From the NCBI RefSeq assembly GCF_014284255.1, contig NZ_JACOFV010000007.1, positions 124,001-188,000 of the forward strand: DNA of 64,000 nucleotides. The letters run 5' to 3'. The number at the start of each line of letters is the position of its first letter. Position 1 is the stretch's first letter. The DNA is from Cognatundibacterium jejuense. Lineage in GTDB: Bacteria; Pseudomonadota; Gammaproteobacteria; Burkholderiales; Burkholderiaceae_D. Under the pieces are notes generated by a model. That model was not told the origin of the DNA, made no database searches, and saw nothing but the letters and a program-made list of their open reading frames with translations. The position numbers and the translations under genes are program-made. Below are positions 8,310 through 17,784 of this stretch, in pieces.

Positions 8310-10961
8310 ATGGTTACGAATGACAAAGCAGTAAGCCACACCCCAATGATGCAGCAATACCTGAACATCAAAGCGGAGCACCCAGATACCTTGGTGTTTT
8401 ATCGCATGGGAGACTTTTATGAATTATTTTTCGGCGATGCGGAAAAAGTTTCGAGGATACTAGGCATTACGCTGACGCAGCGCGGCAGCTCAGGCGGCAA
8501 TCCGATCAAGATGGCAGGCATTCCCTTTCACTCACTCGAACCGTATCTCGCCAAACTGGTAAAAATGGGAGAATCAGCGGCCATTTGCGAACAAGTCGGC
8601 GATCCGGCAACCAGCAAAGGACCTGTCGAGCGCAAAGTCATGCGCGTGATCACTCCTGGCACCTTGACTGATACCGATTTATTGCCGGAAAAGTCTGAAC
8701 GCTCCCTACTCTCACTATGCTTACTGCAGCATCGTAAAACAGTCACCGTTGGCTTATCATGGTTGTCATTAGCAAGTGGTGCGCTGAAATTAATGGAATT
8801 CGCCACCGATGAAAAATCATTACTTCAACGCCTGCAACAAGAATTAGAACGCATCTCCCCGGCTGAGATTTTGATTTCCGCAGGCACACTATTACTGGAC
8901 GAACATTATCAGGCATTACCAGGTAAATTTTCTGAAGTACCGGATTGGCATTTTGATGTCAAACAAGGGCAAAAATCTCTGCAAGATCAGCTAGGAACAA
9001 GCTCTTTGACTGGATTTGGCGCTGAAAATTTAAGCGCCGCAATTGGTGCATCAGGAGCGTTGTTACGGTATGCCGAAAGCACACAGGGGCGTGGTTTAAA
9101 ACACGTCAACAGCTTGGCAGTTGAAAGTGAGCATGAATTTATTGGCCTTGATACCGCCACGCGCCGTAATTTAGAGATCACAGAAACCTTACGCGGACAA
9201 GAATCACCGACCTTATTCTCTTTGCTTGACCATTGCCGCACTGCGATGGGAGCTCGTTTATTGCGCCACTGGCTGCACCATGCTAAACGTGATCAGAGTA
9301 TCGCACGTGCCCGACATGATGCAATCAAAGCGTTAATCAATGCTGATTCAGCCGATGGCCTTGCCACCACCCTGAACTCAGTTCCCGATATTGAACGGAT
9401 TACTACCCGCATCGCTTTGCAATCAGCGCGACCACGTGATTTGTCCGGTTTGCGCGATGGTTTGCAACACTTACCCAATTTGCGCAATTACGTCAGCATG
9501 TGCATTGCTGACAATCAAACTAGCGTTCTGACTAAGATACTCGCGGACCTGGCAACGCCAGCGGACTGCCTTGACTTGCTAGAACGAGGCTTAATGCCTT
9601 TGCCTGCGACCATGGTCAGAGATGGCGGCGTGATTGCGACCGGCTTTGATAGCGAACTCGATGAGCTGCGTTCACTATCAGAAAATGCCGGACAGTTTTT
9701 GGTCGATTTGGAAGCATCGGAACGTGAACGTACCGGCATCGCCAATCTGCGCGTTGAATACAACCGCGTGCATGGCTTTTATATCGAAGTCACCAATGGT
9801 CAAACGGATAAAGTCCCTGAGAACTATCGCCGCCGTCAGACGCTGAAAAATGCCGAGCGCTATATCACGCCAGAATTAAAAGCATTTGAAGACAAAGCCT
9901 TGTCTGCGCAAGAACGCGCACTGGTGCGTGAAAAAATGCTGTATGAAAAATTACTGCAAGATTTATTGCCACACATCAGCCTGCTGCAAGCGATTGCTCA
10001 TGCCATTGCAGAGCTTGATGCGTTAGTGAGCCTGACCGAACACGCAACTAAAAACAATTGGTGCGCACCACAATTGGTTGCCGAACCTGTCCTACAAATT
10101 CGTCAGGGCCGACATCCGGTGGTTGAAAATCAGATTGAACGCTTTATCGCGAATGATTGTGAGTTGTCACAGGAGCGTAAATTGCTGTTGATTACTGGCC
10201 CGAATATGGGCGGTAAATCAACCTTTATGCGTCAAGTGGCGCTAATCACCTTACTCGCCTACGTCGGCAGTTATGTGCCCGCCAATTCCGCCACAATCGG
10301 GCCTATCGACCGTATTTTCACTCGTATAGGCGCCGCTGATGATCTGGCAGGTGGACGTTCTACATTTATGGTGGAAATGACAGAATCAGCAGCCATTTTA
10401 AATGGCGCAACCGAAAACTCTCTAGTGCTAATGGATGAAGTTGGACGAGGCACCTCAACGTTTGACGGGCTGGCACTGGCGTGGGCGATTTCCAAGCATC
10501 TCATTCAGGTCTCGAAGAGTTTTACGCTCTTCGCGACGCATTATTTTGAGTTAACGCAATTACCAGATGTGCATCCAAGCGCAGAAAACGTACATCTTTC
10601 TGCGGTTGAGCACAAAGAAAACATCGTCTTCTTACATGCGGTACAAGCGGGGCCTGCCTCACAAAGTTATGGTCTGCAAGTCGCTCAATTAGCCGGTATA
10701 CCGCAGACCGTAATACGCTCGGCACGCAAGCACCTGGCCGAACTCGAAGCACATTCTTTGCAATCAACACCGCAGTTTGATTTATTTTCAGCTACACCTG
10801 GCGTTGCAGCAATAGAGCAAGAAGTCGCTGAAGCGGAACCAGTCAATACGGAATTGGATGACGCCCTGACTTCACTGGATCCGGATACCATGACACCGAG
10901 AGAGGCTTTAGATGCCTTGTATGAGTTAAAAGTATTGCACAAACAAACACGCAAAGCCTAA
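8310..10961 (+). CDS. mutS: DNA mismatch repair protein MutS
   Basis: Mismatch-recognition ATPase that starts methyl-directed repair together with MutL. The N-terminal mismatch-binding motif is F36-Y37-E38 in GDFYELF, the same numbering as E. coli MutS. The connector, lever and clamp domains follow. The ATPase core shows GPNMGGKST near 630 (Walker A) and [16 protein letters not shown] near 705 (Walker B/signature). The C-terminal tail ends in the helix-rich [12 protein letters not shown] segment that supports tetramer formation. At 883 residues it is full length. It is transcribed alone, with a curious heptamer repeat and a terminator directly downstream. Confidence 0.97.
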   Translation: MVTNDKAVSHTPMMQQYLNIKAEHPDTLVFYRMGDFYELFFGDAEKVSRILGITLTQRGSSGGNPIKMAGIPFHSLEPYLAKLVKMGESAAICEQVGDPATSKGPVERKVMRVITPGTLTDTDLLPEKSERSLLSLCLLQHRKTVTVGLSWLSLASGALKLMEFATDEKSLLQRLQQELERISPAEILISAGTLLLDEHYQALPGKFSEVPDWHFDVKQGQKSLQDQLGTSSLTGFGAENLSAAIGASGALLRYAESTQGRGLKHVNSLAVESEHEFIGLDTATRRNLEITETLRGQESPTLFSLLDHCRTAMGARLLRHWLHHAKRDQSIARARHDAIKALINADSADGLATTLNSVPDIERITTRIALQSARPRDLSGLRDGLQHLPNLRNYVSMCIADNQTSVLTKILADLATPADCLDLLERGLMPLPATMVRDGGVIATGFDSELDELRSLSENAGQFLVDLEASERERTGIANLRVEYNRVHGFYIEVTNGQTDKVPENYRRRQTLKNAERYITPELKAFEDKALSAQERALVREKMLYEKLLQDLLPHISLLQAIAHAIAELDALVSLTEHATKNNWCAPQLVAEPVLQIRQGRHPVVENQIERFIANDCELSQERKLLLITGPNMGGKSTFMRQVALITLLAYVGSYVPANSATIGPIDRIFTRIGAADDLAGGRSTFMVEMTESAAILNGATENSLVLMDEVGRGTSTFDGLALAWAISKHLIQVSKSFTLFATHYFELTQLPDVHPSAENVHLSAVEHKENIVFLHAVQAGPASQSYGLQVAQLAGIPQTVIRSARKHLAELEAHSLQSTPQFDLFSATPGVAAIEQEVAEAEPVNTELDDALTSLDPDTMTPREALDALYELKVLHKQTRKA

Positions 10962-10963
10962 AA

Positions 10964-11010
10964 AAGTAAAAAAGTAAAAAGTAAAAAGTAAAAAGTAAAA
11001 AGTAAAAAAA
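10964..11010. repeat. Tandem GTAAAAA heptamer repeat after mutS
   Basis: GT dinucleotides separated by A-runs occur at 10966, 10974, 10981, 10988, 10995 and 11002: four exact 7-bp steps and one of 8 bp. The array begins 3-4 nt after the mutS stop and ends in the A-run of the terminator. Confidence 0.9.
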
Positions 11011-11030
11011 GCCGCATCTTGCGGCTTTTT
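11004..11030 (+). terminator. Bidirectional terminator between mutS and slyD
   Basis: AAAAAGCCGCA (11006-11016) pairs perfectly with TGCGGCTTTTT (11020-11030) around a 3-nt loop. It serves the convergent mutS and slyD. Confidence 0.9.
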
Positions 11031-11054
11031 ACTTAAACAGCGAGCTACACGAAA

Positions 11055-11612
11055 TTAGTGGATTGGATGGCTACGATATTCATTACCAGCGTCGTCATCT
11101 TCATCGTCGTCATGATGATGACCATGCGCACCGTGTACATGTCCATGAGCAATTTCCTCATCCGTTGCCGCACGCACGTCGTCAACTGTCAGGGAAAAGC
11201 GTAAAGCAATGCCCGCCAATGGATGATTTCCATCCAACACAACTTTATCATCGGCAATATCGGTCACAGTGAAAATATGCGCTTCTTCCTCTGAGGACTC
11301 GTCTGAATCTTCATCATCTTCAGGCATACCTTCAAATTGCATGCCTACTTCCAAAGGAGATGGGAAACGTGAACGAGGCTCAACTTTGACCAGTGCAGCA
11401 TCATAATCACCAAATGCGTCTTCTGGATTTAATTGTAAAGTTGTCTCAAACCCAACTTCTTGACCTTCTAAGGCTTCTTCAATTTTTGGAAAAATATTGT
11501 CGTAGCCACCATGAAGATAAACCATAGGCTCTTGCCCCTCTTCAATCAGGTTATCTTGCGCATCTGTTAATTTATAACGCGCGGTAACCACTGAGTTTTT
11601 GACAATCTTCAT
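11055..11612 (-). CDS. slyD: FKBP-type peptidyl-prolyl isomerase SlyD
   Basis: Cytoplasmic proline isomerase, chaperone and metal-binding protein. The N-terminal FKBP fold starts at VKNSVVTARYKLTDAQ and carries the inserted IF chaperone flap (NPEDAFGDYD onwards). The insert also holds an unusual acidic run, PEDDEDSDESSEEE, near 97-110. The tail after residue 150 is rich in histidine and aspartate (HGHVHGAHGHHHDDDE), the nickel-binding tail used in hydrogenase or urease maturation in other species. Length is 185. The start ATG at 11612 is preceded by AAGGAC. Confidence 0.92.
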   Translation of the reverse strand: MKIVKNSVVTARYKLTDAQDNLIEEGQEPMVYLHGGYDNIFPKIEEALEGQEVGFETTLQLNPEDAFGDYDAALVKVEPRSRFPSPLEVGMQFEGMPEDDEDSDESSEEEAHIFTVTDIADDKVVLDGNHPLAGIALRFSLTVDDVRAATDEEIAHGHVHGAHGHHHDDDEDDDAGNEYRSHPIH

Positions 11613-11689
11613 ACAAAGTCCTTAAAAAAATATTCATCCTTGATTATACCCGTCTGGAACAAGCATGAAGGCAAGCCTATAATGCTGAT

Positions 11690-12823
11690 ATGAAAAAAAA
11701 TTCCACACCTCTACCGCTTCTGGGCGGACTCAGCGCCGATCAATTCTTCAGCGAGTACTGGCATAAAAAGCCGCTCGTGATCCGACAGGCAATTCCAGCA
11801 TTCGCTCCTCTTTTGACACCAGCAGAGTTATTTGAACTCGCCGCACAAGACGATGTTGAATCACGCTTGATCAGTTTCTTCAAAAAACACTGGGAAATGA
11901 AAAACGGCCCAATTAATAAGCTGCCACTCAAAGAAAAAAAAGACTGGACGCTGTTAGTACAAGGCGTCAATCTGCATCACGAAGCTGCTGATAATTTACT
12001 GCGCCAATTCCGCTTCATCCCTGATGCAAGATTAGATGACCTGATGATCAGCTATGCCGCCGATGGCGGAGGCGTAGGTCCACACTTTGATTCCTATGAC
12101 GTATTTTTGTTGCAAGCGCATGGCCAACGTCGCTGGCAAATCGGAGCGCAAAAGGATTTATCCCTCATCGAAGGCATGCCGCTAAAGATACTCAGCAATT
12201 TCACGCCAGAACAAGAATTCGTATTAGAACCTGGTGATATGCTGTATTTGCCACCGCAATATGCGCACGATGGCGTAGCGATTGGTGAGTGCATGACATA
12301 TTCAATCGGATTCCGCGCGCCCTCCCATCAGGAGCTCGGTCAATCATTTCTCAATTTCATGTCCGACACTATTGAGTTACCAGGTCGTTATCAAGATCCG
12401 GAATTGCAGGCGACCAGCCACCCGGCTGAAATAAGCCAAGAGATGGTCGAAAAAATTGCCGCAGAAATTGCAAAAATTAAATTTTCTGAGGAAGATATTA
12501 CGATTTTTATTGGCGAATATTTGTCCGAACCAAAATCAAATGTGTTTTTTGATTCACCAGAAAAACCACTAAGCCCTAAACGCTTTGCGCAAAACGCGCA
12601 AAAACGTGGTCTCAAACTCGCGCTAAAAACATCCATGCTCTACAAAGGCAAACATGTTTTCATTAATGGTGAATCTTTTGCAGTGCAAAAAGAAGACGCA
12701 AAATTATTAACCAAACTCGCCAACGACAGATGTTTAAGTGGCGAGGATCTAAGCGAGACAACCGAAGATGTCTTAGAGGCATTTTGTCTTTGGTATGAAG
12801 ATGGCTGGTTGCAATTAGCATAA
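11690..12823 (+). CDS. roxA: JmjC/cupin ribosomal oxygenase (YcfD/RoxA family)
   Basis: Fe(II)/2-oxoglutarate oxygenase. E. coli YcfD (RoxA) hydroxylates an arginine of ribosomal protein L16. The iron-binding triad is visible as H132-x-D134 in GPHFDSYDVF and H193 in LPPQYAHDG. The N-terminal FFSEYWHKKPLVIR segment and the C-terminal dimerisation/winged-helix part (residues 210-377) match the family layout. Full length at 377 residues. It is divergent from slyD with 77 bp between starts. The substrate assignment rests on family, not on anything seen here. Confidence 0.88.
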   Translation: MKKNSTPLPLLGGLSADQFFSEYWHKKPLVIRQAIPAFAPLLTPAELFELAAQDDVESRLISFFKKHWEMKNGPINKLPLKEKKDWTLLVQGVNLHHEAADNLLRQFRFIPDARLDDLMISYAADGGGVGPHFDSYDVFLLQAHGQRRWQIGAQKDLSLIEGMPLKILSNFTPEQEFVLEPGDMLYLPPQYAHDGVAIGECMTYSIGFRAPSHQELGQSFLNFMSDTIELPGRYQDPELQATSHPAEISQEMVEKIAAEIAKIKFSEEDITIFIGEYLSEPKSNVFFDSPEKPLSPKRFAQNAQKRGLKLALKTSMLYKGKHVFINGESFAVQKEDAKLLTKLANDRCLSGEDLSETTEDVLEAFCLWYEDGWLQLA

Positions 12824-12978
12824 GAATTGTTGCTTTTCCGCACTTGCACAAAGACGAAAAACAACCAATTTCTGCAAAAATCCGGTAATTTCAGATTTAG
12901 ATGCTTTCTTCAGTGCAAATTTTTAACAAAATAGAGGCAATTCGGCATCAATATCTATTCCATTGCCTGAAAAATCAT

Positions 12979-12984
12979 TATAAT
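12979..12984 (+). promoter_or_regulatory. Consensus -10 hexamer upstream of lipoprotein leader
   Basis: Exact TATAAT. The -35 region about 17 bp upstream (near 12956-12961) is poor, so the promoter may need an activator. Confidence 0.45.
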
Positions 12985-13013
12985 CATGGGCTAGGAAACT
13001 TTCGGAGGTGCCG

Positions 13014-13046
13014 GTGCGATATTTTGCATTCGCATTCTTCGAGTAA
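13014..13046 (+). CDS. Possible 10-codon aromatic-rich leader peptide
   Basis: A GTG start follows GGAGG (13004-13008) at a spacing of 5 nt and opens a short frame encoding MRYFAFAFFE before TAA. Five of ten residues are Phe or Tyr. Composition and position between promoter and palindrome resemble attenuation leader peptides, but the downstream gene is a lipoprotein and not an aromatic amino-acid gene. The frame may be fortuitous. Confidence 0.3.
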   Translation: MRYFAFAFFE

Positions 13047-13058
13047 GCCTATAGAGCG

Positions 13059-13076
13059 ATAATTACCGGTAATTAT
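13059..13076. promoter_or_regulatory. Perfect 18-bp palindrome upstream of the lipoprotein gene
   Basis: ATAATTACC directly followed by its reverse complement GGTAATTAT, ending 53 bp before the lipoprotein ATG. It could be a dimeric-regulator operator or, as RNA, a hairpin after the leader frame. Confidence 0.5.
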
Positions 13077-13129
13077 TCATCGCAAAATTTTGATCTTATT
13101 TTTTTGATCTACTTATTGAAAGTACAAAC

Positions 13130-13351
13130 ATGAAAAAATCACTCTTGCTCGTATCCCTGTTGGCAATCGCTTTGGCAGCTTGTGGCAAAAAAGAAGAAGC
13201 ACCTGCAGCATCCGCAGTTGCTCCAGCTCCAGCTTCAGCAGCAGTAGAAACACCAGCAGCAGCTCCAGCACCAGCTGCAGCATCTGACGCAGCTCCAGCT
13301 TCTGACGCAGCTCCAGCTGCTTCCGCAACAGCGGCACCAGCTTCCAAGTAA
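13130..13351 (+). CDS. Small Ala/Pro-rich lipoprotein
   Basis: A 73-residue precursor with a clear lipoprotein signal: MKKSLLLVSLLAIALAAC places the lipobox LAAC at residues 15-18. The mature part starts GKKEEAP and then consists almost only of Ala, Pro, Ser and Asp with repeats such as APASDAAP, so it is probably disordered. Likely anchored in a membrane by lipidated Cys18. I do not recognise a function; small lipoproteins of this composition are common in Oxalobacteraceae. Flanked by a structured leader and a strong terminator, so it forms its own transcript. Confidence 0.78.
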   Translation: MKKSLLLVSLLAIALAACGKKEEAPAASAVAPAPASAAVETPAAAPAPAAASDAAPASDAAPAASATAAPASK

Positions 13352-13366
13352 TTTTTTATTGCTTGT

Positions 13367-13396
13367 AAAAAGCCGGCCAATTGGTCGGCTTTTTTT
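13367..13396 (+). terminator. Intrinsic terminator after the lipoprotein gene
   Basis: AAAAAGCCGGCCAA faces TTGGTCGGCTTTTTTT: a stable stem with one mismatch and a T-run. Three near-identical 10-bp units of the type CCTTTTACGC follow up to about 13422. Confidence 0.88.
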
Positions 13397-13469
13397 ACGC
13401 CCTTTTACACCCTTTTACGCCCATATGCTGCGATTTTCAAAAACTAGATGATGGCAACATGAATTAGGC

Positions 13470-13503
13470 AAAAAAAAGCACGGCAGTTTTTGCCGTGCTT
13501 TTT
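13470..13503 (-). terminator. Bidirectional terminator downstream of bamC
   Basis: Perfect 10-bp stem AAGCACGGCA (13477-13486) / TGCCGTGCTT (13491-13500), with A-run and T-run on either side. Confidence 0.9.
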
Positions 13504-13529
13504 CTATGAAACAATTGACTTAGAACGAA

Positions 13530-14693
13530 TTATTTCAACTGATCCTGTAACAACTTCAGTATTTTCTCAGCAACCGCAGAAGAATCAGGTTTACCATCCA
13601 CATCCTGAACAGATACATTACTCAGATCACCGCTCGCTGCGTTTTTAACGTAAACGCGATATTTTTGTGCATTTTTTGAAGCATCACTAGACGATCCAAA
13701 CAATTTAGAGAAGAAGCCTTCGCTCGCGCCTTTGGTTTTAGCATCGATATCCTGATCAATATAACGAACAAAATATAAACCCTTAGAGCGATCCCTGTCT
13801 TCGACAGTAAATCCAACACGATCAAGCGCCAATCCTACGCGACGCCATGCACGATCAAAACCCTCGTCCACGGAAATATAGCTGACATCACCTTCTTTCA
13901 GCAATTGCGCATGCGGTTTAGCAGTTGGTGCAGCGGAAGCACTCACAGCAACCTTAGCCCCTTCGGCATCAGCGCCTAAACGCACCATCAAACGCGTCAG
14001 GAATTCAGCCTCAAGACCGGTATCCACGGGACGTGGCGTCCAGGCAGTACCGTCCTTTTGCGCTCCAGTCAACACCTCTTGTGCACCGCGATGGCTAATG
14101 TAGATTTCTACTTCGCCATTCGAACCACGCTCAAGGCGAGTCCGGAACTTATCACGCTCACCTGTCGAATACAATGAATCCAGCACCTTACCCAAGGTAT
14201 CACGAATAATATCCTGAGGAATTTTTGCACGGTTTTCCGCCCAATCCGTCTCCATCACACCAGCCTCTTGATTTTCGACGTTGATTAAGAAACCCAAGTC
14301 TTGCCAAAAGTCTTTAATTTGCGGCCATAATGCTTCAGTCGAAGCACTTTTTATGACCAGATAACGTTGATTGCCATCGCGAACGATGCGCATATCTTTG
14401 ACTTGGTTTGGTGCAATAACTGCACTGGAGACAGTCGCCTTATCACCTTTTTCGAGATTATACCCAGAGGCGGTTGCAGTTGATTTATTTGCTTCAGGAA
14501 TTGCAAAACGACTATCACGGCGTATCTGCGTCAAATCTGGTGGAACTTCCAAAGAAACCGTCGTCGCTTTACCAGCGCTTTTGTAATCAATCTTGTTGGG
14601 TTCAACCAAATTACTGATTGAAGAACAACCAGACAATCCCACTAACGCTACCGCGCCGATGATCCCGTTTTTAGCAACAAAGCTTTTTGCCAT
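13530..14693 (-). CDS. bamC: Outer-membrane assembly lipoprotein BamC
   Basis: NlpB/DapX-type lipoprotein of the BAM complex that inserts beta-barrel proteins into the outer membrane. The start at 14693 (MAKSFVAKNG) was chosen over the ATG at 14720, because it follows AGGGA at good spacing and gives a normal signal peptide with lipobox LSGC. After it comes the conserved unstructured segment (DYKSAGKATTVSLEVPPDLT) that binds BamD, then two helix-grip domains, the second ending near the C-terminus. Length is 387. It lies 85 bp downstream of dapA on the same strand, the classic dapA-bamC pair. Confidence 0.92.
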   Translation of the reverse strand: MAKSFVAKNGIIGAVALVGLSGCSSISNLVEPNKIDYKSAGKATTVSLEVPPDLTQIRRDSRFAIPEANKSTATASGYNLEKGDKATVSSAVIAPNQVKDMRIVRDGNQRYLVIKSASTEALWPQIKDFWQDLGFLINVENQEAGVMETDWAENRAKIPQDIIRDTLGKVLDSLYSTGERDKFRTRLERGSNGEVEIYISHRGAQEVLTGAQKDGTAWTPRPVDTGLEAEFLTRLMVRLGADAEGAKVAVSASAAPTAKPHAQLLKEGDVSYISVDEGFDRAWRRVGLALDRVGFTVEDRDRSKGLYFVRYIDQDIDAKTKGASEGFFSKLFGSSSDASKNAQKYRVYVKNAASGDLSNVSVQDVDGKPDSSAVAEKILKLLQDQLK

Positions 14694-14778
14694 GTGAAAG
14701 TCCCTACGAATTATTATCAATTAAAACGACTTAGAGCAAACGACTTGGTACCTGGTAACAAGTCGTTCAAGATGATGC

Positions 14779-15663
14779 TTATTGTAATACACCTGCCTCA
14801 CGTAACGCAGCACGAACTACCTCATGATATTGCTCCGCCATAGGAACGAGCGGCAAACGAATACCTGAAGGAATCAATCCCATCTCCATCATTGCCCATT
14901 TTACAGGCAGTGGATTTGGCTCGATAAACAACTTATTATGCAAAGACAAGACGCGATTGTTAATCGCAATCGCTGCGTGCGTATCACCGCGCATTGCCGC
15001 CACACACATTTCATGCATAGCACGTGGTGCGACGTTGGCCGTCACGGAAATATTTCCCTTACCACCACAGAACATCAATGCCATTGCAGTCGCGTCATCC
15101 CCTGAGTAAACGGCAAAGTCGGCTGGCGCAAGACGAATCAGGTCAATGCCGCGCGCGATATTGCCAGTCGCATCTTTAACACCAATAATGCCTGGCACTT
15201 GCGCTAAGCGCAAAATCGTTTCATTGGACATGTCCGCGACAGTGCGTCCAGGGACATTGTACAAAATCACTGGGATATCAACGGATTCAGCAATTTTCTT
15301 GAAATGCTGATACATACCTTCCTGAGTCGGGCGGTTGTAGTACGGCACCACCTGCAAAGATGCATCTGCACCGATTTCTTTGGCAAACTTCGTTAAAGCG
15401 ATCGCTTCAGCAGTTGAGTTACCACCAGAGCCAGCAATCACCGGTACGCGCTTATTCACATGCTCGACTGCAACACGAATTAATTCACAATGTTCTTCTG
15501 GCGAAACCGTTGGCGATTCGCCAGTGGTACCGACGATGACAATACCGTCCGTACCTTCAGCAATATGCCAATCAATCAGTTTGCGCAAGCAAGGCAAATC
15601 AAGACTGCCATCAGCATGCATAGGGGTCACAATAGCAACCAGACTTCCCTGTATCTTTGTCAT
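14779..15663 (-). CDS. dapA: 4-hydroxy-tetrahydrodipicolinate synthase DapA
   Basis: Condenses pyruvate with aspartate semialdehyde, the first step specific to lysine and diaminopimelate synthesis. It is a TIM-barrel of the NAL family. GTTGES (45-50) binds the pyruvate carboxylate, Y135 lies in YNVPGRT and the Schiff-base lysine K163 in GVKDATGN. Length 294 is standard. A terminator lies just upstream (15675-15719), so dapA-bamC is a transcription unit separate from the methyltransferase gene. Confidence 0.96.
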   Translation of the reverse strand: MTKIQGSLVAIVTPMHADGSLDLPCLRKLIDWHIAEGTDGIVIVGTTGESPTVSPEEHCELIRVAVEHVNKRVPVIAGSGGNSTAEAIALTKFAKEIGADASLQVVPYYNRPTQEGMYQHFKKIAESVDIPVILYNVPGRTVADMSNETILRLAQVPGIIGVKDATGNIARGIDLIRLAPADFAVYSGDDATAMALMFCGGKGNISVTANVAPRAMHEMCVAAMRGDTHAAIAINNRVLSLHNKLFIEPNPLPVKWAMMEMGLIPSGIRLPLVPMAEQYHEVVRAALREAGVLQ

Positions 15664-15674
15664 GTTAGTGCACG

Positions 15675-15719
15675 AAAAAAGTAAAACCCCGATTGTAGCG
15701 GATAGACTGCAAATCGGGG
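15675..15719 (-). terminator. Terminator between the methyltransferase gene and dapA
   Basis: CCCCGATT (15687-15694) pairs with AATCGGGG (15712-15719). On the minus strand the stem is followed by TTTTAC and TTTTTT. It ends the methyltransferase transcript just before dapA. Confidence 0.75.
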
Positions 15720-15773
15720 CGTAAATAGCTGGAATTCAGATTCAAACTTTTCAACTAAATTGATCCAACAGGC

Positions 15774-16373
15774 CTATAGATGATCAAACACAGATGAAAA
15801 TGCTGCTTTACGCGCACAAATGCGCTGCACCATGGCGTCTTTCGGCTTAGAAACAAACCCCTCTTCATAAGCAATGACCTGCATTTGCACCTGAGCATTA
15901 GAACGCATTTGCTCCAAAAGTTCACCCGGACTTAATAAAAAAGCCGGGTTGGATGGCTTACCAAACTCTGCATTTCCTTGTGCAAAGGTCTCGTAGATGA
16001 GCACACCATCTGGTTTTAAGCTTGCCAACAAATACGGAAATAATGGGCGATGCAAATAATTACAAACAATGATCGCTGAAAACATGTCGTCGGAAAATGG
16101 CCAATTCGCAGTTTCAGCATCTGGTTCAAGATCATGCTGAATGACATTTGCACCTCGCGCTGATAAGGCCGGCAGCATCGCGGGATTTTTATCCAACGCT
16201 ATTACAGCATACCCCGAAGCCAACAACCAATGCGTATGACGTCCACTACCGCACGCCACATCCAACACCTGTCCCGTGGGCAGTAAATGAGCAAAGCGCT
16301 GCACCCACGGTGACACCAGCACATCTGCCGCCGCAGCACGCTCTACCGAACTATGAGTAGAAATGGCAGTCAT
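15774..16373 (-). CDS. Class I SAM-dependent methyltransferase
   Basis: A 199-residue Rossmann-fold methyltransferase. Motif I is VLDVACGSGRHTHWLL (about 37-52), the acidic end of beta-2 is ALDKNP (60-65), and the post-motif IIVCNYLHRPLFPYLLASLKPDGVLIYETFA resembles TehB-like small-molecule methyltransferases. The substrate cannot be read from the sequence. It starts 3 bp after the site-2 protease stop, so the two are co-transcribed. Confidence 0.85.
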   Translation of the reverse strand: MTAISTHSSVERAAAADVLVSPWVQRFAHLLPTGQVLDVACGSGRHTHWLLASGYAVIALDKNPAMLPALSARGANVIQHDLEPDAETANWPFSDDMFSAIIVCNYLHRPLFPYLLASLKPDGVLIYETFAQGNAEFGKPSNPAFLLSPGELLEQMRSNAQVQMQVIAYEEGFVSKPKDAMVQRICARKAAFSSVFDHL

Positions 16374-16376
16374 CTT

Positions 16377-17054
16377 TTAGACGGGAATGCCCAATAGCAA
16401 TGCAAACGGCGTGATCAACAGCTTCAATATGAAGTTGGATAACATCATCACAGGCAACAGCCAGAATTGCAGCCAATGTATCATCACCAAGCCCATCACG
16501 ATAAAAAAACCGTAAGGCTCAATCTGGGCAAATTTATAGGCGAGCTTGTTCGGCAAGAGACTCACGAGAATACGACCACCATCGAGGGGCGGAATAGGAA
16601 ACAAGTTAAATGCAAGCATGACCAGGTTGGTTAGTACGCCAGCATTTGCCATCTTGATGAAAAAGATCTCCTCGATGTTTGCAGCCTGCAGAACAACGCC
16701 AAACAACAGCCAGAAAAACGCCATCACGAAATTAGCGCCAGGACCCGCCAACGCAACCCAAGCCATATCGCGCTTAGGATTTTTTAAGCGGGAAAAATTA
16801 ATAGGTACAGGTTTCGCGTAACCAAACAGAAATGCACCACCTGTCGCCACATAAAGCACAGCAGGGATGATAATCGTGCCAAACGGATCAATATGCACTA
16901 AAGGATTAAGGCTGACCCGCCCCTGACTAAACGCTGTGGTATCGCCAAAATATTTCGCTGCAAAGCCATGCGCCGCTTCATGCAAGGTAATCGCAAATAT
17001 TACTGGCAAAGCGTAGATCAGAACCGTTCTGATCAACTCACTAAAATCATTCAT
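16377..17054 (-). CDS. Site-2 protease family (M50) membrane metalloprotease
   Basis: Intramembrane zinc protease of the short SpoIVFB/YdjJ-like M50 group. The zinc motif HEAAH (H25-H29) lies in the first membrane helix. The third ligand region NLFPIPPLDGGRI (about 165-177) is in a later helix. Five to six hydrophobic segments fill its 225 residues; no PDZ domain is present. Substrate unknown. It is often encoded next to yciO-type and PHP genes in Burkholderiales, as here. Confidence 0.9.
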   Translation of the reverse strand: MNDFSELIRTVLIYALPVIFAITLHEAAHGFAAKYFGDTTAFSQGRVSLNPLVHIDPFGTIIIPAVLYVATGGAFLFGYAKPVPINFSRLKNPKRDMAWVALAGPGANFVMAFFWLLFGVVLQAANIEEIFFIKMANAGVLTNLVMLAFNLFPIPPLDGGRILVSLLPNKLAYKFAQIEPYGFFIVMGLVMIHWLQFWLLPVMMLSNFILKLLITPFALLLGIPV

Positions 17055-17109
17055 AAAGTACTTTTAAAATTTTTATAAAAAAAGGAAGCTTAGCTTACCT
17101 CATCCTAGC

Positions 17110-17733
17110 TTACAGACCAAACATACTGACATCTCCCCTGCCCTGACGAATTAACTCCGGCACGTCTCCTGTCATGTCAATCACTGTTGTCGGTGTGAGG
17201 CTACAAGGGCCACCATCGATAATAAGATCAATTTGCTTCTCAAGGCGTTCGCGAATGATTTCGGGATCGGTAATGGGTTCATCATCGTCTGGCAAAATCA
17301 AAGTTGTTGCCAATAAAGGTTGGCGCAACTCTTCCAACAGAGCATGGGTAATTTTATTTTCCGGCACACGCAAGCCTATCGTTTTACGAGAAGGATGGCT
17401 TAACCGCCGCGGGACTTCTTTGGTCGCCTCCAGAATCATCGTGTAAGGGCCAGGCGTTGCCGTTTTTAACATACGATATTGACGATTATCGACCTTCGCA
17501 TACAAAGCAATCTCGGATAAGTCGCGACACAACAGTGTTAAATGATGCTTCTCATCTACACCTCGGATACGTCGCAGTCGGGTCACCGCCTCTTTATCAT
17601 CCAGATGACAAACCAGGGCATAGCACGAGTCAGTAGGCACGGCAACGATGCCGCCACCATCAATAATTTGTACCGCCTGCTTAATCAAGCGCAACTGCGG
17701 ATTATCAGGATGAATTTGGAAAAATTGGCTCAT
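17110..17733 (-). CDS. YciO/YrdC/Sua5-family protein
   Basis: Cytoplasmic double-stranded RNA- and nucleotide-binding fold related to L-threonylcarbamoyladenylate synthase. The motif set GGGIVAVPTDSCYAL (about 26-40), the KxR-like segment and the SxTIG-type region (SHPSRKTIGLRVPENKITHALL) fit the YciO subgroup. This is a paralogue of TsaC whose own role is less certain. Length is 207. It sits between the site-2 protease and htpX genes on the same strand. Confidence 0.85.
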   Translation of the reverse strand: MSQFFQIHPDNPQLRLIKQAVQIIDGGGIVAVPTDSCYALVCHLDDKEAVTRLRRIRGVDEKHHLTLLCRDLSEIALYAKVDNRQYRMLKTATPGPYTMILEATKEVPRRLSHPSRKTIGLRVPENKITHALLEELRQPLLATTLILPDDDEPITDPEIIRERLEKQIDLIIDGGPCSLTPTTVIDMTGDVPELIRQGRGDVSMFGL

Positions 17734-17784
17734 AAAAGAATAAAGGCGGTAGCAATCGCTACCGCCATGAAAGTGAATGCAAGA

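Larger units (their letters stand above)
12824..13129. other. Leader/promoter region of the small lipoprotein (306 bp)
   Basis: Contains a consensus TATAAT (12979-12984), a good Shine-Dalgarno GGAGG (13004-13008) serving a possible 10-codon frame (13014-13046), and a perfect 18-bp palindrome (13059-13076), all ahead of the lipoprotein ATG at 13130. Positions 12824-12970 show nothing notable. Confidence 0.5.

Noticed and set aside
13096-13380. 94-residue Ala-rich frame opposite the small lipoprotein gene
   Set aside because: It mirrors the Ala/Pro-rich repeats on the other strand; the plus-strand frame has the signal peptide, lipobox and terminator.
13389-13422. Three CCTTTTACGC-like units after the lipoprotein terminator, considered as a CRISPR-like or phase-variable repeat
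   Set aside because: Only three adjacent imperfect units without spacers and outside any gene.
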